A stretch of 64,000 bases of DNA, taken from Thermatribacter velox. Lineage in GTDB: Bacteria > Atribacterota > Atribacteria > Atribacterales > Thermatribacteraceae. The stretch is from assembly GCF_038396615.1 (NCBI RefSeq), contig NZ_CP121689.1, positions 1,376,001 through 1,440,000 of the forward strand, given 5' to 3'. The position numbers and the translations under genes were made by a program. Under the pieces are notes generated by a model. It saw only the letters and a list, made by a program, of their open reading frames with translations, was not told the origin of the DNA and searched no databases. Within the stretch, counting starts at the first letter, position 1. Each line of letters starts with the position of its first letter. This document shows positions 34,592-41,745 of the stretch, one piece after another.

Positions 34592-35127
34592 CTGTTGCCT
34601 CCTGAAACCCCGAGAATGTAGGTCTTCAAAGTGAGGTCGACGTCGAAGCCACCTTCTGAACCAGGAACGAAGCTGATTTCTTCAAGCTGAATGAGGCGCG
34701 GAATACGGCGTAAGGTATTCAAAAAAAGGAGCGTTCCTCGATACGAAGAGCGCAGCTTTATTTTTAGGGGAACCTCGGTGTAGTCTTTCTCATTTCTTAG
34801 AGCCTGAGGGGTTAGGGATTCTACTTCTGAATCCGAGAGGAAAGCAGCGTCTTCCACAGCAAGGAGGAGCTGGGGCACTTCCTTTTCCTGAGGAAGACGT
34901 GCTTCGATGGCTTCCACCGTGGAACGTAGCTCTTCAAGGCGCTTTTCCATAGCTCGCAGGCTGGCCACCCGACGTTCCAATCTCAAAACCTGCTGGGCGA
35001 GATTCTCTCTTTCTTGCTTGATGCGGTCAAGTTCAAAGATTAAGGGCTGTAGGAGAAAATAAAGAAAGACCAGCAGCGCTCCACCCCAAACCATTAAAAT
35101 GAACGGCCAGCTTTTTTCAAGACGCAC
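34588..35127 (-). CDS. pilO: Type IV pilus inner-membrane protein PilO
   Basis: The 179-residue protein has a single N-terminal transmembrane helix (about 8-28), a coiled coil (35-80) and a ferredoxin-like C-terminal domain with EVPLKIKLRSSYRGTLLFLNTLRRIPRLIQLEEISF, the part of PilO most conserved. It forms heterodimers with PilN. The start is GTG 35127, overlapping pilN by 11 bases. Confidence 0.88.
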   Translation of the reverse strand: MRLEKSWPFILMVWGGALLVFLYFLLQPLIFELDRIKQERENLAQQVLRLERRVASLRAMEKRLEELRSTVEAIEARLPQEKEVPQLLLAVEDAAFLSDSEVESLTPQALRNEKDYTEVPLKIKLRSSYRGTLLFLNTLRRIPRLIQLEEISFVPGSEGGFDVDLTLKTYILGVSGGNR

Positions 35128-35677
35128 TCTTTTCCACCAGCCCCGCTTTCAGGGTAAATTTGTACAGACTCTCTTCAAGCGACAGCGATTCAAGGTCCAC
35201 TTCCCGGAAAAGATCTTCGTAGTTAGAGAGAGTGCTTATTAGCTGTGCAATGCTGAAAATGCTGAATGCCTTTCCCTCAAGGCGCATTTCCCCTTGAGAA
35301 GCCCGAAACCGCTCAAGATAAACGTCTTCAGGAAGACTATTACCTATGGCTTCAAACACCCGCAACCAATCGGGTTCTGCTCCAACCAGACTCTGCAAAA
35401 GATCCAATCTCTTCTCGAGGGCAGCAACCCTTTCTTCAACGTTTCTGAGCTTTTGCTCCTCCCGCCTCAAGACCTCCACCCGGGAGCGCAATTCTTCCGT
35501 CTGGGTTCGAGCAAGGAAAACCTTGTCAGAAAGCATTAAAAAGGAAAAAGCGTAAAGGACCGAGAGTGATATCAAAAGCACCATAAAAAAAAGACGTACC
35601 CAGTTGGGGGTTTTTTTAACTGTGAGCTGAGCAGGCAGGAGATTCACTTTTACTGGGTAAACGTTTTTCAGCTCCAA
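35117..35677 (-). CDS. pilN: Type IV pilus inner-membrane protein PilN
   Basis: The 186-residue bitopic protein has the short cytosolic PilM-binding motif VNLLPAQ near residue 12, a transmembrane helix (about 26-49), a coiled coil (55-100), then a ferredoxin-like domain. The start is TTG 35677 inside the pilM end, and no better codon is available. Its N-terminal NLLP motif is the known docking peptide for PilM, encoded just upstream. Confidence 0.9.
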   Translation of the reverse strand: MELKNVYPVKVNLLPAQLTVKKTPNWVRLFFMVLLISLSVLYAFSFLMLSDKVFLARTQTEELRSRVEVLRREEQKLRNVEERVAALEKRLDLLQSLVGAEPDWLRVFEAIGNSLPEDVYLERFRASQGEMRLEGKAFSIFSIAQLISTLSNYEDLFREVDLESLSLEESLYKFTLKAGLVEKSAS

Positions 35678-36642
35678 AGGGATGCACCTACCGCACCAAG
35701 CATGAGAGAAAGGTTGGGTATGGCTTTTTCAGCCTGTTGCAGGGCAACGTCCCGCAAGGTCAAATTAAGTTCTGACTCAATTCTGGCTTTAAAAAGAGGT
35801 ATGGTGCTTCCTCCTCCACACAGGAAAAACTCTCCCAGGGCATCCGGTCCGTATTCAGTCTGCAAAAAGGTTAGGGAGCGCCGCAACTCGAGCAGGAATT
35901 CCTGAATCTCGCTGTCCACAGCTTCATACACTTCCGGAGGGGCTTCGGAAACAGGCCTTCTCATGAGGTCCAGGGCCTCTACAGGAAGCAAGTTGAACTT
36001 ATCTCTTAAATACTGCCAGAGCCTGCGCAACCCCCAGTCGATGTAGCGTGAGAAAACAAAGCCGGTTTTGAAAAAGAGGACCATTCCTTTGCTGAAGCCA
36101 ACATCAAGGAGAATAAAGGAATTCCGATCCACATAATCAGGATACAGACTCAAAAACCCTCGCACAAAGCTCAGCACCTGGGGCTCCACGCCTTCCAAGC
36201 GGATGCCTGCCCTGCGGAAGGCCTCAAGGTATACCCCAAGGACCACCGAGGGAATAGCAGCATAGAGCACTTCCACTTTCTCGGCTTCTTCTCGCAGCGC
36301 ATACCAGCCAATTTGCAGGTCTTCCTCACCAGGAATCAGAGAACGGACTTCCCAGTGCAGAGCATTTCTCAGCTCTTCCTCACTCATCCGGGGTAAAGAG
36401 GCACGCTGAATGACCATGCGAGGATGGTGGAGGCTAAGCACCGCTTCCCGGGGGAGTCGTTGCCTGCGCCACAAATCACGCAACTCAGAAGTGAGAAACG
36501 CAGTATCTTTGACATCCCCTCGCGAAAAAATATCCTTGGCAAAAGCCAGCAATCCCGCTTTTCTGCATTCAAAACTTGCACCTTTTTTACGCTCTGAAAG
36601 CGCATATTTCAGCGCATAGGAACCAAGGTCAATGCCCAGCAT
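35668..36642 (-). CDS. pilM: Type IV pilus assembly ATPase-like protein PilM
   Basis: Actin-fold cytosolic protein that binds PilN. The 324-residue protein has LGIDLGSYALKYAL as phosphate-1 loop, LPRMSEEELRNALHWEVRSLIP typical of PilM, ILLDVGFSKGMVLFF as phosphate-2 and FFLCGGGSTIP as the adenosine motif. ATG 36642 lies 4 bases after the upstream gene. It begins the pilM-N-O-P-Q block, in conserved order. Confidence 0.92.
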   Translation of the reverse strand: MLGIDLGSYALKYALSERKKGASFECRKAGLLAFAKDIFSRGDVKDTAFLTSELRDLWRRQRLPREAVLSLHHPRMVIQRASLPRMSEEELRNALHWEVRSLIPGEEDLQIGWYALREEAEKVEVLYAAIPSVVLGVYLEAFRRAGIRLEGVEPQVLSFVRGFLSLYPDYVDRNSFILLDVGFSKGMVLFFKTGFVFSRYIDWGLRRLWQYLRDKFNLLPVEALDLMRRPVSEAPPEVYEAVDSEIQEFLLELRRSLTFLQTEYGPDALGEFFLCGGGSTIPLFKARIESELNLTLRDVALQQAEKAIPNLSLMLGAVGASLWS

Positions 36643-36646
36643 CTGC

Positions 36647-37033
36647 TTACCTCACATAGGGAAGCGTGAACGGGGTGACCAGATTTTTCACCACCACACC
36701 CGCTTCTTCCCTGGAATACTCTGCTTCCCAGAAAGCGCCAGATTCGTGTTTTAGAGTTATTTTACCATTAAAGGCCGTAAAACAGAAACCTTCTGCAAAG
36801 GAAGAAGCAGCGTCTATAGTTTCTTCTCCCCTCTTAATCCTGCTTACTGCCTCACAGAGCACCCCCTCAAAGCGATAATCCCGAGACACCTTCGTGCAGT
36901 AAGCCTCTACCAACTGGTACTGGGAGCGTACACTCCCTGAAATGAGAAAAAGAGCACCCAGGAGCGCAAGGCAGACCAGGATTAACGCTATTTCCACAAA
37001 TCCCTTTTCCTCAACGATAAATTTTTTCGCCAA
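36647..37033 (-). CDS. Putative pilus-associated membrane protein (PilX/GspK-like position)
   Basis: Not recognised by domain. The 128-residue protein has a class-III-like N-terminus: a short charged leader ending KG, then FVEIALILVCLALLGALFLI, but the Glu lies at +3 instead of the +5 required of standard pilins. The rest contains three Cys and no clear motif. It sits between two pseudopilin genes and pilM, so it is probably a minor pilus component. The start is TTG 37033, overlapping the upstream gene by 23 bases with AGAGG just ahead. Confidence 0.55.
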   Translation of the reverse strand: MAKKFIVEEKGFVEIALILVCLALLGALFLISGSVRSQYQLVEAYCTKVSRDYRFEGVLCEAVSRIKRGEETIDAASSFAEGFCFTAFNGKITLKHESGAFWEAEYSREEAGVVVKNLVTPFTLPYVR

Positions 37034-37499
37034 TTACCTCTCCACAGAGCGTCCTCAAGTGATGTCCATTGCTTCCTTGAAAGTCCAGCGTAAATTCCAC
37101 AAATTGCCCTTCTTCAGAGGGCAAAATCCTGAAGGAAAGCCTCAGTCCTTCCAAAGTAGCCACCGGATTGGCCACACCCCGATTTTTGATGAGCAAAGCA
37201 TCTTGCAAAGCGTAAATCTCGAGGGGATTTCTGCCCATCCAGACTTTGAGACGTGTTCCCTGAGTATGTGCCAGTGGGGAACTCCCGTAGCGCAAAAGGT
37301 CGAGCACAGCCAGGGAGGCAACCAGCTCGCTGGCCTCCTCTTCAAAGGAAAGCTGGCTTTTCAACTGATAAGCTGAAAAGTTGCGCAGAAAGAAGAAAAA
37401 AGAGGCAACCACCGCACCCAAGAGAAAAATCGCAAGCAGCACTTCAAGCAGCGAAAACCCTTCTTCCTTATTACTTAAAAGCCAGCGTTTCCAGAGCAT
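37011..37499 (-). CDS. Minor pilin with prepilin-type cleavage site (PilW-like)
   Basis: The 162-residue protein carries a canonical prepilin signature: KEEG followed by FSLLEVLLAIFLLGA, with the +5 Glu and a hydrophobic helix, so PilD should cut after that Gly. The remainder is a small beta-rich domain of no named family. It belongs to the cluster of four short genes between pilD and pilM that would prime pilus assembly. It overlaps both neighbours (23 and 29 bases). Confidence 0.75.
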   Translation of the reverse strand: MLWKRWLLSNKEEGFSLLEVLLAIFLLGAVVASFFFFLRNFSAYQLKSQLSFEEEASELVASLAVLDLLRYGSSPLAHTQGTRLKVWMGRNPLEIYALQDALLIKNRGVANPVATLEGLRLSFRILPSEEGQFVEFTLDFQGSNGHHLRTLCGEVIGEKIYR

Positions 37500-37818
37500 A
37501 GAGCTTTCTGCCTTCTTTTTCGAAAACTTCTACCTTAAAGAGCAAAAGGTCTTCTGAAAACTCCTCTATCCTGAACCTTGCCCGGAGGTTTCCTTCACTC
37601 ACCTCTCCCTGGGTGGGGATTTGGAGAGGCTCTTTTTTCAGGTGTTCCAGAGTGTTTACAGCCAGAAAGAGTGCTTCTTTTTTGGAGCGGGTTTCTCTTT
37701 TTAGACGCTCAATCAAAGCGATGCTCCTTCCCAGTGCAAAAAAGGAAAAAGAGAGAAAACCCAGAAAAATCAATACCCCCAACAGGGTAACTCCCCGGTT
37801 CTCTGTAAAACGGCTCAT
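37471..37818 (-). CDS. Minor pilin-like protein lacking the +5 glutamate
   Basis: The 115-residue protein starts with a short leader ENRG followed by VTLLGVLIFLGFLSFSFFALG. The Gly cleavage site is present, but position +5 is Gly instead of Glu; +5 Glu-less pseudopilins of the GspK type tip the filament in type II systems. The rest is charged with no identifiable domain. The ATG overlaps the upstream gene as ATGA. A PilV-like role is inferred from position only. Confidence 0.6.
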   Translation of the reverse strand: MSRFTENRGVTLLGVLIFLGFLSFSFFALGRSIALIERLKRETRSKKEALFLAVNTLEHLKKEPLQIPTQGEVSEGNLRARFRIEEFSEDLLLFKVEVFEKEGRKLYALETLAFK

Positions 37819-38273
37819 TCAAGACGCACCCTTGCGGTAACCGGAGTGATGAAAAGCCGGAGGCGGTTTCCACCGCTTTCCAAAGTCACACTGCCTCCTG
37901 AAGCAGGAACTCCACTTGGGAAAAAGAAAAGGCGCTGTCCCGGAAAACTGGTGTAACTCACCGCAACACCTTGGGGCAGGGAAAAGCTCGCTGTGCTTCC
38001 ATCAGGGTAGTAGAGGGCGAAAAAGTCCTGACCGAAAAAGATGGAAACACACCCTCCGCGCTTTAGGGCCTCTACCCGAGCCAGGCGCAGGCATTGGGCA
38101 AGCAAGGAGGCGGTGCTTTCCAGGGAGGTTCTCTCTGCAAAGCGAGTGAGAGGCGGCAGAGCAAAACTTAAAAGCAAGGCAAAGAGCGAAACAGTGAGTA
38201 CCAACTCCAAAACGGTGAAACCTGCTGCAGTTTTCCCGTTTTTTACCCTTTTTCTTGCTTTATAAGGCACCAT
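37815..38273 (-). CDS. GspH/FimT-type minor pseudopilin
   Basis: The 152-residue protein has the prepilin motif AAG followed by FTVLELVLTVSLFALLLSFALP (+5 Glu present), then LARVEALKRGGCVSIFF, a pattern typical of the GspH/FimT family, and a Gly/Ser-rich beta domain. ATG 38273 overlaps the pilD end by 14 bases. It is expected to be processed by PilD encoded immediately upstream and to help initiate the filament. Confidence 0.82.
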   Translation of the reverse strand: MVPYKARKRVKNGKTAAGFTVLELVLTVSLFALLLSFALPPLTRFAERTSLESTASLLAQCLRLARVEALKRGGCVSIFFGQDFFALYYPDGSTASFSLPQGVAVSYTSFPGQRLFFFPSGVPASGGSVTLESGGNRLRLFITPVTARVRLE

Positions 38274-38712
38274 ACAGGTACCAGTTTAAAATAGAGTTTC
38301 CAAAAAATAAAGTCACTACTGCAGCGCAGGATAAAAAAGGAGCAAAAGGAAGGGCGTCTTTGAGGCTTTTTTTGCGCAGGACAATGAGCAAAACACCAAC
38401 CAGAGCCCCAAATAAAAAAGCAAAAAACACCGCCAAAACAGCAAGTGGCCAGCCCAGAAAAAGCCCCACTCCCAGCGCAAGTTTCACATCACCAAAGCCA
38501 ATACCCCGGGGGAAAAAGAGGTGAAGCAGAAAGAAAAAGGCAAAAGAGAAGGCAGCACCCAGGAAAAAAGAGACCGGATTTCCCACCCAGAATGCCCGAA
38601 AAAGCGCCAGCCCCAGAAGGGAAAAAGAAAGTACATCGGGTATGCGCAACTCGCGCACATCAGTCCAGCTTATTAGAAAAAGAAGGATGAGGAAAAAGAT
38701 GGTGAAAAGCAT
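38260..38712 (-). CDS. pilD: Prepilin peptidase, short form without methylase domain
   Basis: Aspartic membrane peptidase that cleaves prepilins. The 150-residue protein has about six hydrophobic helices and the two catalytic Asp: in SWTDVRELRIPD near 18 and in the GIGFGDVKLA motif near 75. The usual N-terminal CxxC...CxxC N-methyltransferase domain of PilD/GspO (total about 250 residues) is absent, as in TadV/CpaA or archaeal-type enzymes. So N-methylation of pilins may not occur or may be done elsewhere. Its Shine-Dalgarno (GGGGAG) overlaps the foot of the hairpin at 38723-38750. Confidence 0.9.
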   Translation of the reverse strand: MLFTIFFLILLFLISWTDVRELRIPDVLSFSLLGLALFRAFWVGNPVSFFLGAAFSFAFFFLLHLFFPRGIGFGDVKLALGVGLFLGWPLAVLAVFFAFLFGALVGVLLIVLRKKSLKDALPFAPFLSCAAVVTLFFGNSILNWYLYGAL

Positions 38713-38722
38713 AGGAGGGGCT

Positions 38723-38750
38723 CCCCAGAAAGCCCAAGGGCTTTCTGGGG
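38723..38750 (-). promoter_or_regulatory. Perfect 13-bp hairpin between pilin and pilD
   Basis: Bases 38723-38735 (CCCCAGAAAGCCC) are perfectly complementary to 38738-38750 with a 2-base spacer. On the minus strand the hairpin lies 7 bases after the pilin stop and is followed by no T-run, so it is not a standard intrinsic terminator. Its 3-prime foot overlaps GGGGAG, the only Shine-Dalgarno candidate for pilD. It could stabilise the pilin mRNA end and damp expression of downstream genes, giving high pilin and low assembly-protein levels. Confidence 0.65.
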
Positions 38751-38757
38751 AAAAGGA

Positions 38758-39303
38758 TTACCAGTCGAGGGTTTGAGTTGTGGTTGGTAATGCGGTTAAC
38801 GAAAGGCCTGTTGCTGCGTTGATAGCTTCTACGATGGCGTCATTTACAGTTTCACCATCCTCATCAATTGCCCCTTCTCCAATCACGCCAGCTGGGCCCA
38901 CAGCATAGCACTTGCCACCGTAAGAGTTGGGATCCCAGATGACGAAGCTGGTAAAAGTGCCGGTTTGTGTACCACTGCTGTCAAGGGGTGCATACACGTA
39001 ATTATTGCCTCCCGCTGGCGGTGTGGGTGCCTGAGCAATATAGTCATCCAGCCAGTTCTTTACATCAGCGGCTGCCGGATACGTGGTCTGGTTGTTTTCA
39101 GTTGCGTAAAGTTCTAAGGCGCTGGCTAAGCTATGCAGGTTAGCTTTGGTTGCGCTCTGGGCGGCGGTTACTCGGGCGGTGAGGTAACGGGGAATGGCTA
39201 TAGCCATCAGGAATCCTAAAATGGCTACCACCACGATGAGCTCAATCAGAGTGAAACCCTCTTCACCTTTTTTGCGCTGCTTTTTTCTGATCACACTCCA
39301 CAC
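38758..39303 (-). CDS. pilA: Major type IV pilin / GspG-like pilin
   Basis: Main filament subunit candidate. The 181-residue precursor has a basic leader ending GEEG, then FTLIELIVVVAILGFLMAIAIPRY with +5 Glu, and a C-terminal globular domain rich in Thr, Asn and Gly, with one Cys. The helix continues into ARVTAAQSATKANLHSLASALELY, as in PilA and pseudopilin GspG. The start is GTG 39303 with GGAGG 9 bases upstream. It sits between pilC and pilD and is followed by a strong hairpin, consistent with being the most expressed of the set. Confidence 0.88.
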   Translation of the reverse strand: MWSVIRKKQRKKGEEGFTLIELIVVVAILGFLMAIAIPRYLTARVTAAQSATKANLHSLASALELYATENNQTTYPAAADVKNWLDDYIAQAPTPPAGGNNYVYAPLDSSGTQTGTFTSFVIWDPNSYGGKCYAVGPAGVIGEGAIDEDGETVNDAIVEAINAATGLSLTALPTTTQTLDW

Positions 39304-39370
39304 GGTTTTTCACCTCCAGTTGATTTTCACGCTTATCTCTAAACTTTCAGGATAAAATTTCTTGCCATCA

Positions 39371-40603
39371 TTAAAAGCCACTGCTTTGCATCCCCTGGGA
39401 AGCCATCTCGAATATGGGCATGAAGAAAGCCAGTGCTATGAAGAAAACTCCCACTCCCACAATCAAAGTGAGAATTGGCTCAATCATGGTAGAAAGCCGC
39501 TCTACAAAAATCTTCACTTCCTTGTCATACAGTTCATTAGCCCGCTTGAGGGTGGCCTCCAGGTTTCCCGACTCCTCTCCCACGCTGACCATTTGCAAAA
39601 GCAAAGGGGGGAAGAAAGAGTAATCACCCATGCTCTGGGTGAGATTTCTTCCCTGACGGATTTTTGAGGCAATTTCGCGCAGGATATCAGCCACATAGTA
39701 GTCGCTGACGGCTTCAGCGGTCACCTCCAGAGCCTGCACCATGGACATGCCACTCCGCAAAAGCCCACTCAACACCCAGGAAAACCTGGACAAAACCAGC
39801 TTTTGAAAGAGCTCTCCAAAAAGCATTAAACGGTGTTTTTTTCTATCCCACCACCTCCTGCCTCGCTCAGATTTGGCATAAAGCAGAAAAGAAGCGAAGC
39901 TTCCCAGCAAACCCCCATACACTGCATACCAATAAGTGTTCACCAAGCGAACCATAGAAAGCAGCAGTTTCGTGGGTAGAGGAAGCTCAATGTTCAGGCC
40001 TTCAAAAAGCATCACAAACTGGGGAAACACAAAGTAAACCATGAAAAAGGAAGCGGCAATCATGGCCACAAGAAGAATCACCGGATAATACATAGCTGAC
40101 TGCACCTTATCGCGCAGGTCCTTTTCCCAGTCGAAGTAATCGGCTAAACTGGAAAGGGCGCTGTCTAAACTTCCTCCTGCTTCCCCCGAGCGCACCATGC
40201 CCAAAAACACCCTTCCAAAGACATTCACGTGTTCAGCCACTGCTTGAGAGAAGGAATAGCCCCGCTCGATTTTGGAGGCGATATCCCTGATGACCGTGGC
40301 AAAAGAGCGGTTGCTGGTTTGCTGGGCCAGGCTGGAGAGAGCCGAAAGAAGAGGAACTCCAGCTTCAAGCATTACTGCCAAACCCCGGGCAAAGAGAGCA
40401 AGATCTTTTAAGCCCACTCTTTGCGTTCCCAGAGAAAGGCGCACTTCTTTCTGAAGGAATTGGGGACGGTCCTCCTGAATGGCGGTCACGAAATATCCTC
40501 GTTCCCGCAAGACTGCTGCCACTTCCCGCTCACTCTGGGCTTCAAGCTTTCCCTCGATTAACTTGCCTGAAAAATCCCGTGCCCGGTACACAAAACTCGG
40601 CAT
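39371..40603 (-). CDS. pilC: Type IV pilus inner-membrane platform protein PilC
   Basis: GspF/PilC-family polytopic protein that couples the ATPases to pilin extrusion. The 410-residue product has two copies of the T2SSF domain (about 68-190 and 270-395), each with the GxxxxxAL..LA pattern, three main hydrophobic segments (near 170-195, 215-240, 375-400) and VRSGEAGGSLD and VSVGEESGNLE repeats. ATG 40603 follows pilT by 3 bases. Confidence 0.93.
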   Translation of the reverse strand: MPSFVYRARDFSGKLIEGKLEAQSEREVAAVLRERGYFVTAIQEDRPQFLQKEVRLSLGTQRVGLKDLALFARGLAVMLEAGVPLLSALSSLAQQTSNRSFATVIRDIASKIERGYSFSQAVAEHVNVFGRVFLGMVRSGEAGGSLDSALSSLADYFDWEKDLRDKVQSAMYYPVILLVAMIAASFFMVYFVFPQFVMLFEGLNIELPLPTKLLLSMVRLVNTYWYAVYGGLLGSFASFLLYAKSERGRRWWDRKKHRLMLFGELFQKLVLSRFSWVLSGLLRSGMSMVQALEVTAEAVSDYYVADILREIASKIRQGRNLTQSMGDYSFFPPLLLQMVSVGEESGNLEATLKRANELYDKEVKIFVERLSTMIEPILTLIVGVGVFFIALAFFMPIFEMASQGMQSSGF

Positions 40604-40606
40604 CTT

Positions 40607-41668
40607 TTACTTGCCACCTTTCCAGAGCAAGAGTTCCTTGGGGTCAACTGCCCGCTCCAGCGCACTTTCCCAGGTGATTAACCCCTTTTGGTAAAGTTCA
40701 AAAAGTGCCTGATCCATGGTTATCATGCCTTGAGCACGATTGGTCTGCATAACGCTATAGATTTGGTAGGATTTACCTTCGCGAATCAGGTTGCGGATAG
40801 CGTTGTTGGCAATCATCACTTCACAGGCAGGCACTCTGCCTTTACCATCTGCTCGGGGGAGCAGCTGCTGGGAGATTATCCCCTGGATACAGCTTGCCAG
40901 CTGAACCCGCACCTGGAGTTGCTGGTGAGGGGGGAAGATATCGATGATACGGTCAACGCTCTGGGGAGCGTTGTTAGTGTGCAGCGTGGCCATGACTAAG
41001 TGCCCGGTTTCTGCCGCCTGGAGAGCGATGTTTACGGTTTCCAGGTTACGCATTTCCCCAACCAGTATAACGTCGGGGTCCTGGCGCAGGGCATGGACCA
41101 GGGCACTTTCAAAAGACGGCGTATCGGAGCCAACTTCCCGCTGGTTGACCAGGCTTTTTTTATGGGCATGCAAGTATTCAATCGGGTCTTCGATGGTAAC
41201 GATGTGGCAGGAGCGAGTGGAATTGATGTAGTCAATCATCGAAGCAAGAGTGGTGGACTTTCCGCTTCCGGTGGGTCCGGTAACCAGAATCAGCCCCCGA
41301 GGAAGGGAAGCCAGCTTTTGCAGAACAGAGACCGGAAGCCCCAGCTCCTCCATGGAGGGTATGTGGTAACTCAAAGCACGTATTGCCAGACCACAGGAGC
41401 CGCGCTGGCGATAAACGTTCACTCTGAAACGTCCCACCTGGGGAATGCCGGTTGAAAAGTCAAGCTCATTTTCCTCCACAAACTTTTGCCATCTCTTGCT
41501 GTCAAGGAGCGAGCGAGCCATTTCCTCGGTATCCTGGGAAGATAAAGGGGGATGGTCAGAAAAAATTAACCTCCCATCTATCCGAAAAGTGGGAGGTTTT
41601 CCCACCGTAAGGTGCAAATCTGAAGCTCCCCGCTCAATTACCTCTTTCAAAAGCTCAATAATATCCAT
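40607..41668 (-). CDS. pilT: Pilus retraction ATPase PilT
   Basis: Hexameric ATPase that depolymerises the pilus for twitching. The 353-residue protein has GASDLHLTVGKPP, Walker A GPTGSGKST near 133, the Asp box EDPIEYLH, Walker B DPDVILVGEMRNLET, the His box HLVMATLHTN and, near the end, the PilT-specific AIRNLIREGKSYQI. Its presence beside PilB indicates a retractable type IV pilus, not just a secretion pseudopilus. The 77-base gap from pilB holds an inverted repeat covering its Shine-Dalgarno. Confidence 0.95.
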   Translation of the reverse strand: MDIIELLKEVIERGASDLHLTVGKPPTFRIDGRLIFSDHPPLSSQDTEEMARSLLDSKRWQKFVEENELDFSTGIPQVGRFRVNVYRQRGSCGLAIRALSYHIPSMEELGLPVSVLQKLASLPRGLILVTGPTGSGKSTTLASMIDYINSTRSCHIVTIEDPIEYLHAHKKSLVNQREVGSDTPSFESALVHALRQDPDVILVGEMRNLETVNIALQAAETGHLVMATLHTNNAPQSVDRIIDIFPPHQQLQVRVQLASCIQGIISQQLLPRADGKGRVPACEVMIANNAIRNLIREGKSYQIYSVMQTNRAQGMITMDQALFELYQKGLITWESALERAVDPKELLLWKGGK

Positions 41669-41675
41669 AGCGTAT

Positions 41676-41705
41676 CCTCTTCTCTTTTATATATCGGTAA
41701 AGAGG
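41676..41705 (-). promoter_or_regulatory. Inverted repeat covering the pilT Shine-Dalgarno
   Basis: In the 77-base pilB-pilT gap, minus-strand CCTCTT (41705-41700) can pair with AAGAGG (41681-41676) across an AT-rich 18-base loop; a nested CTCTTT/AAAGAG option also exists. AAGAGG contains the GAGG that precedes the pilT ATG by 7 bases, so folding would hide the ribosome-binding site. A TATATAAA stretch in the loop could also serve as a weak -10 box. Either role is inferred. Confidence 0.35.
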
Positions 41706-41745
41706 AAAAAAACTTTAGAGGCAATCGAACGAATCAAAGAAATTT

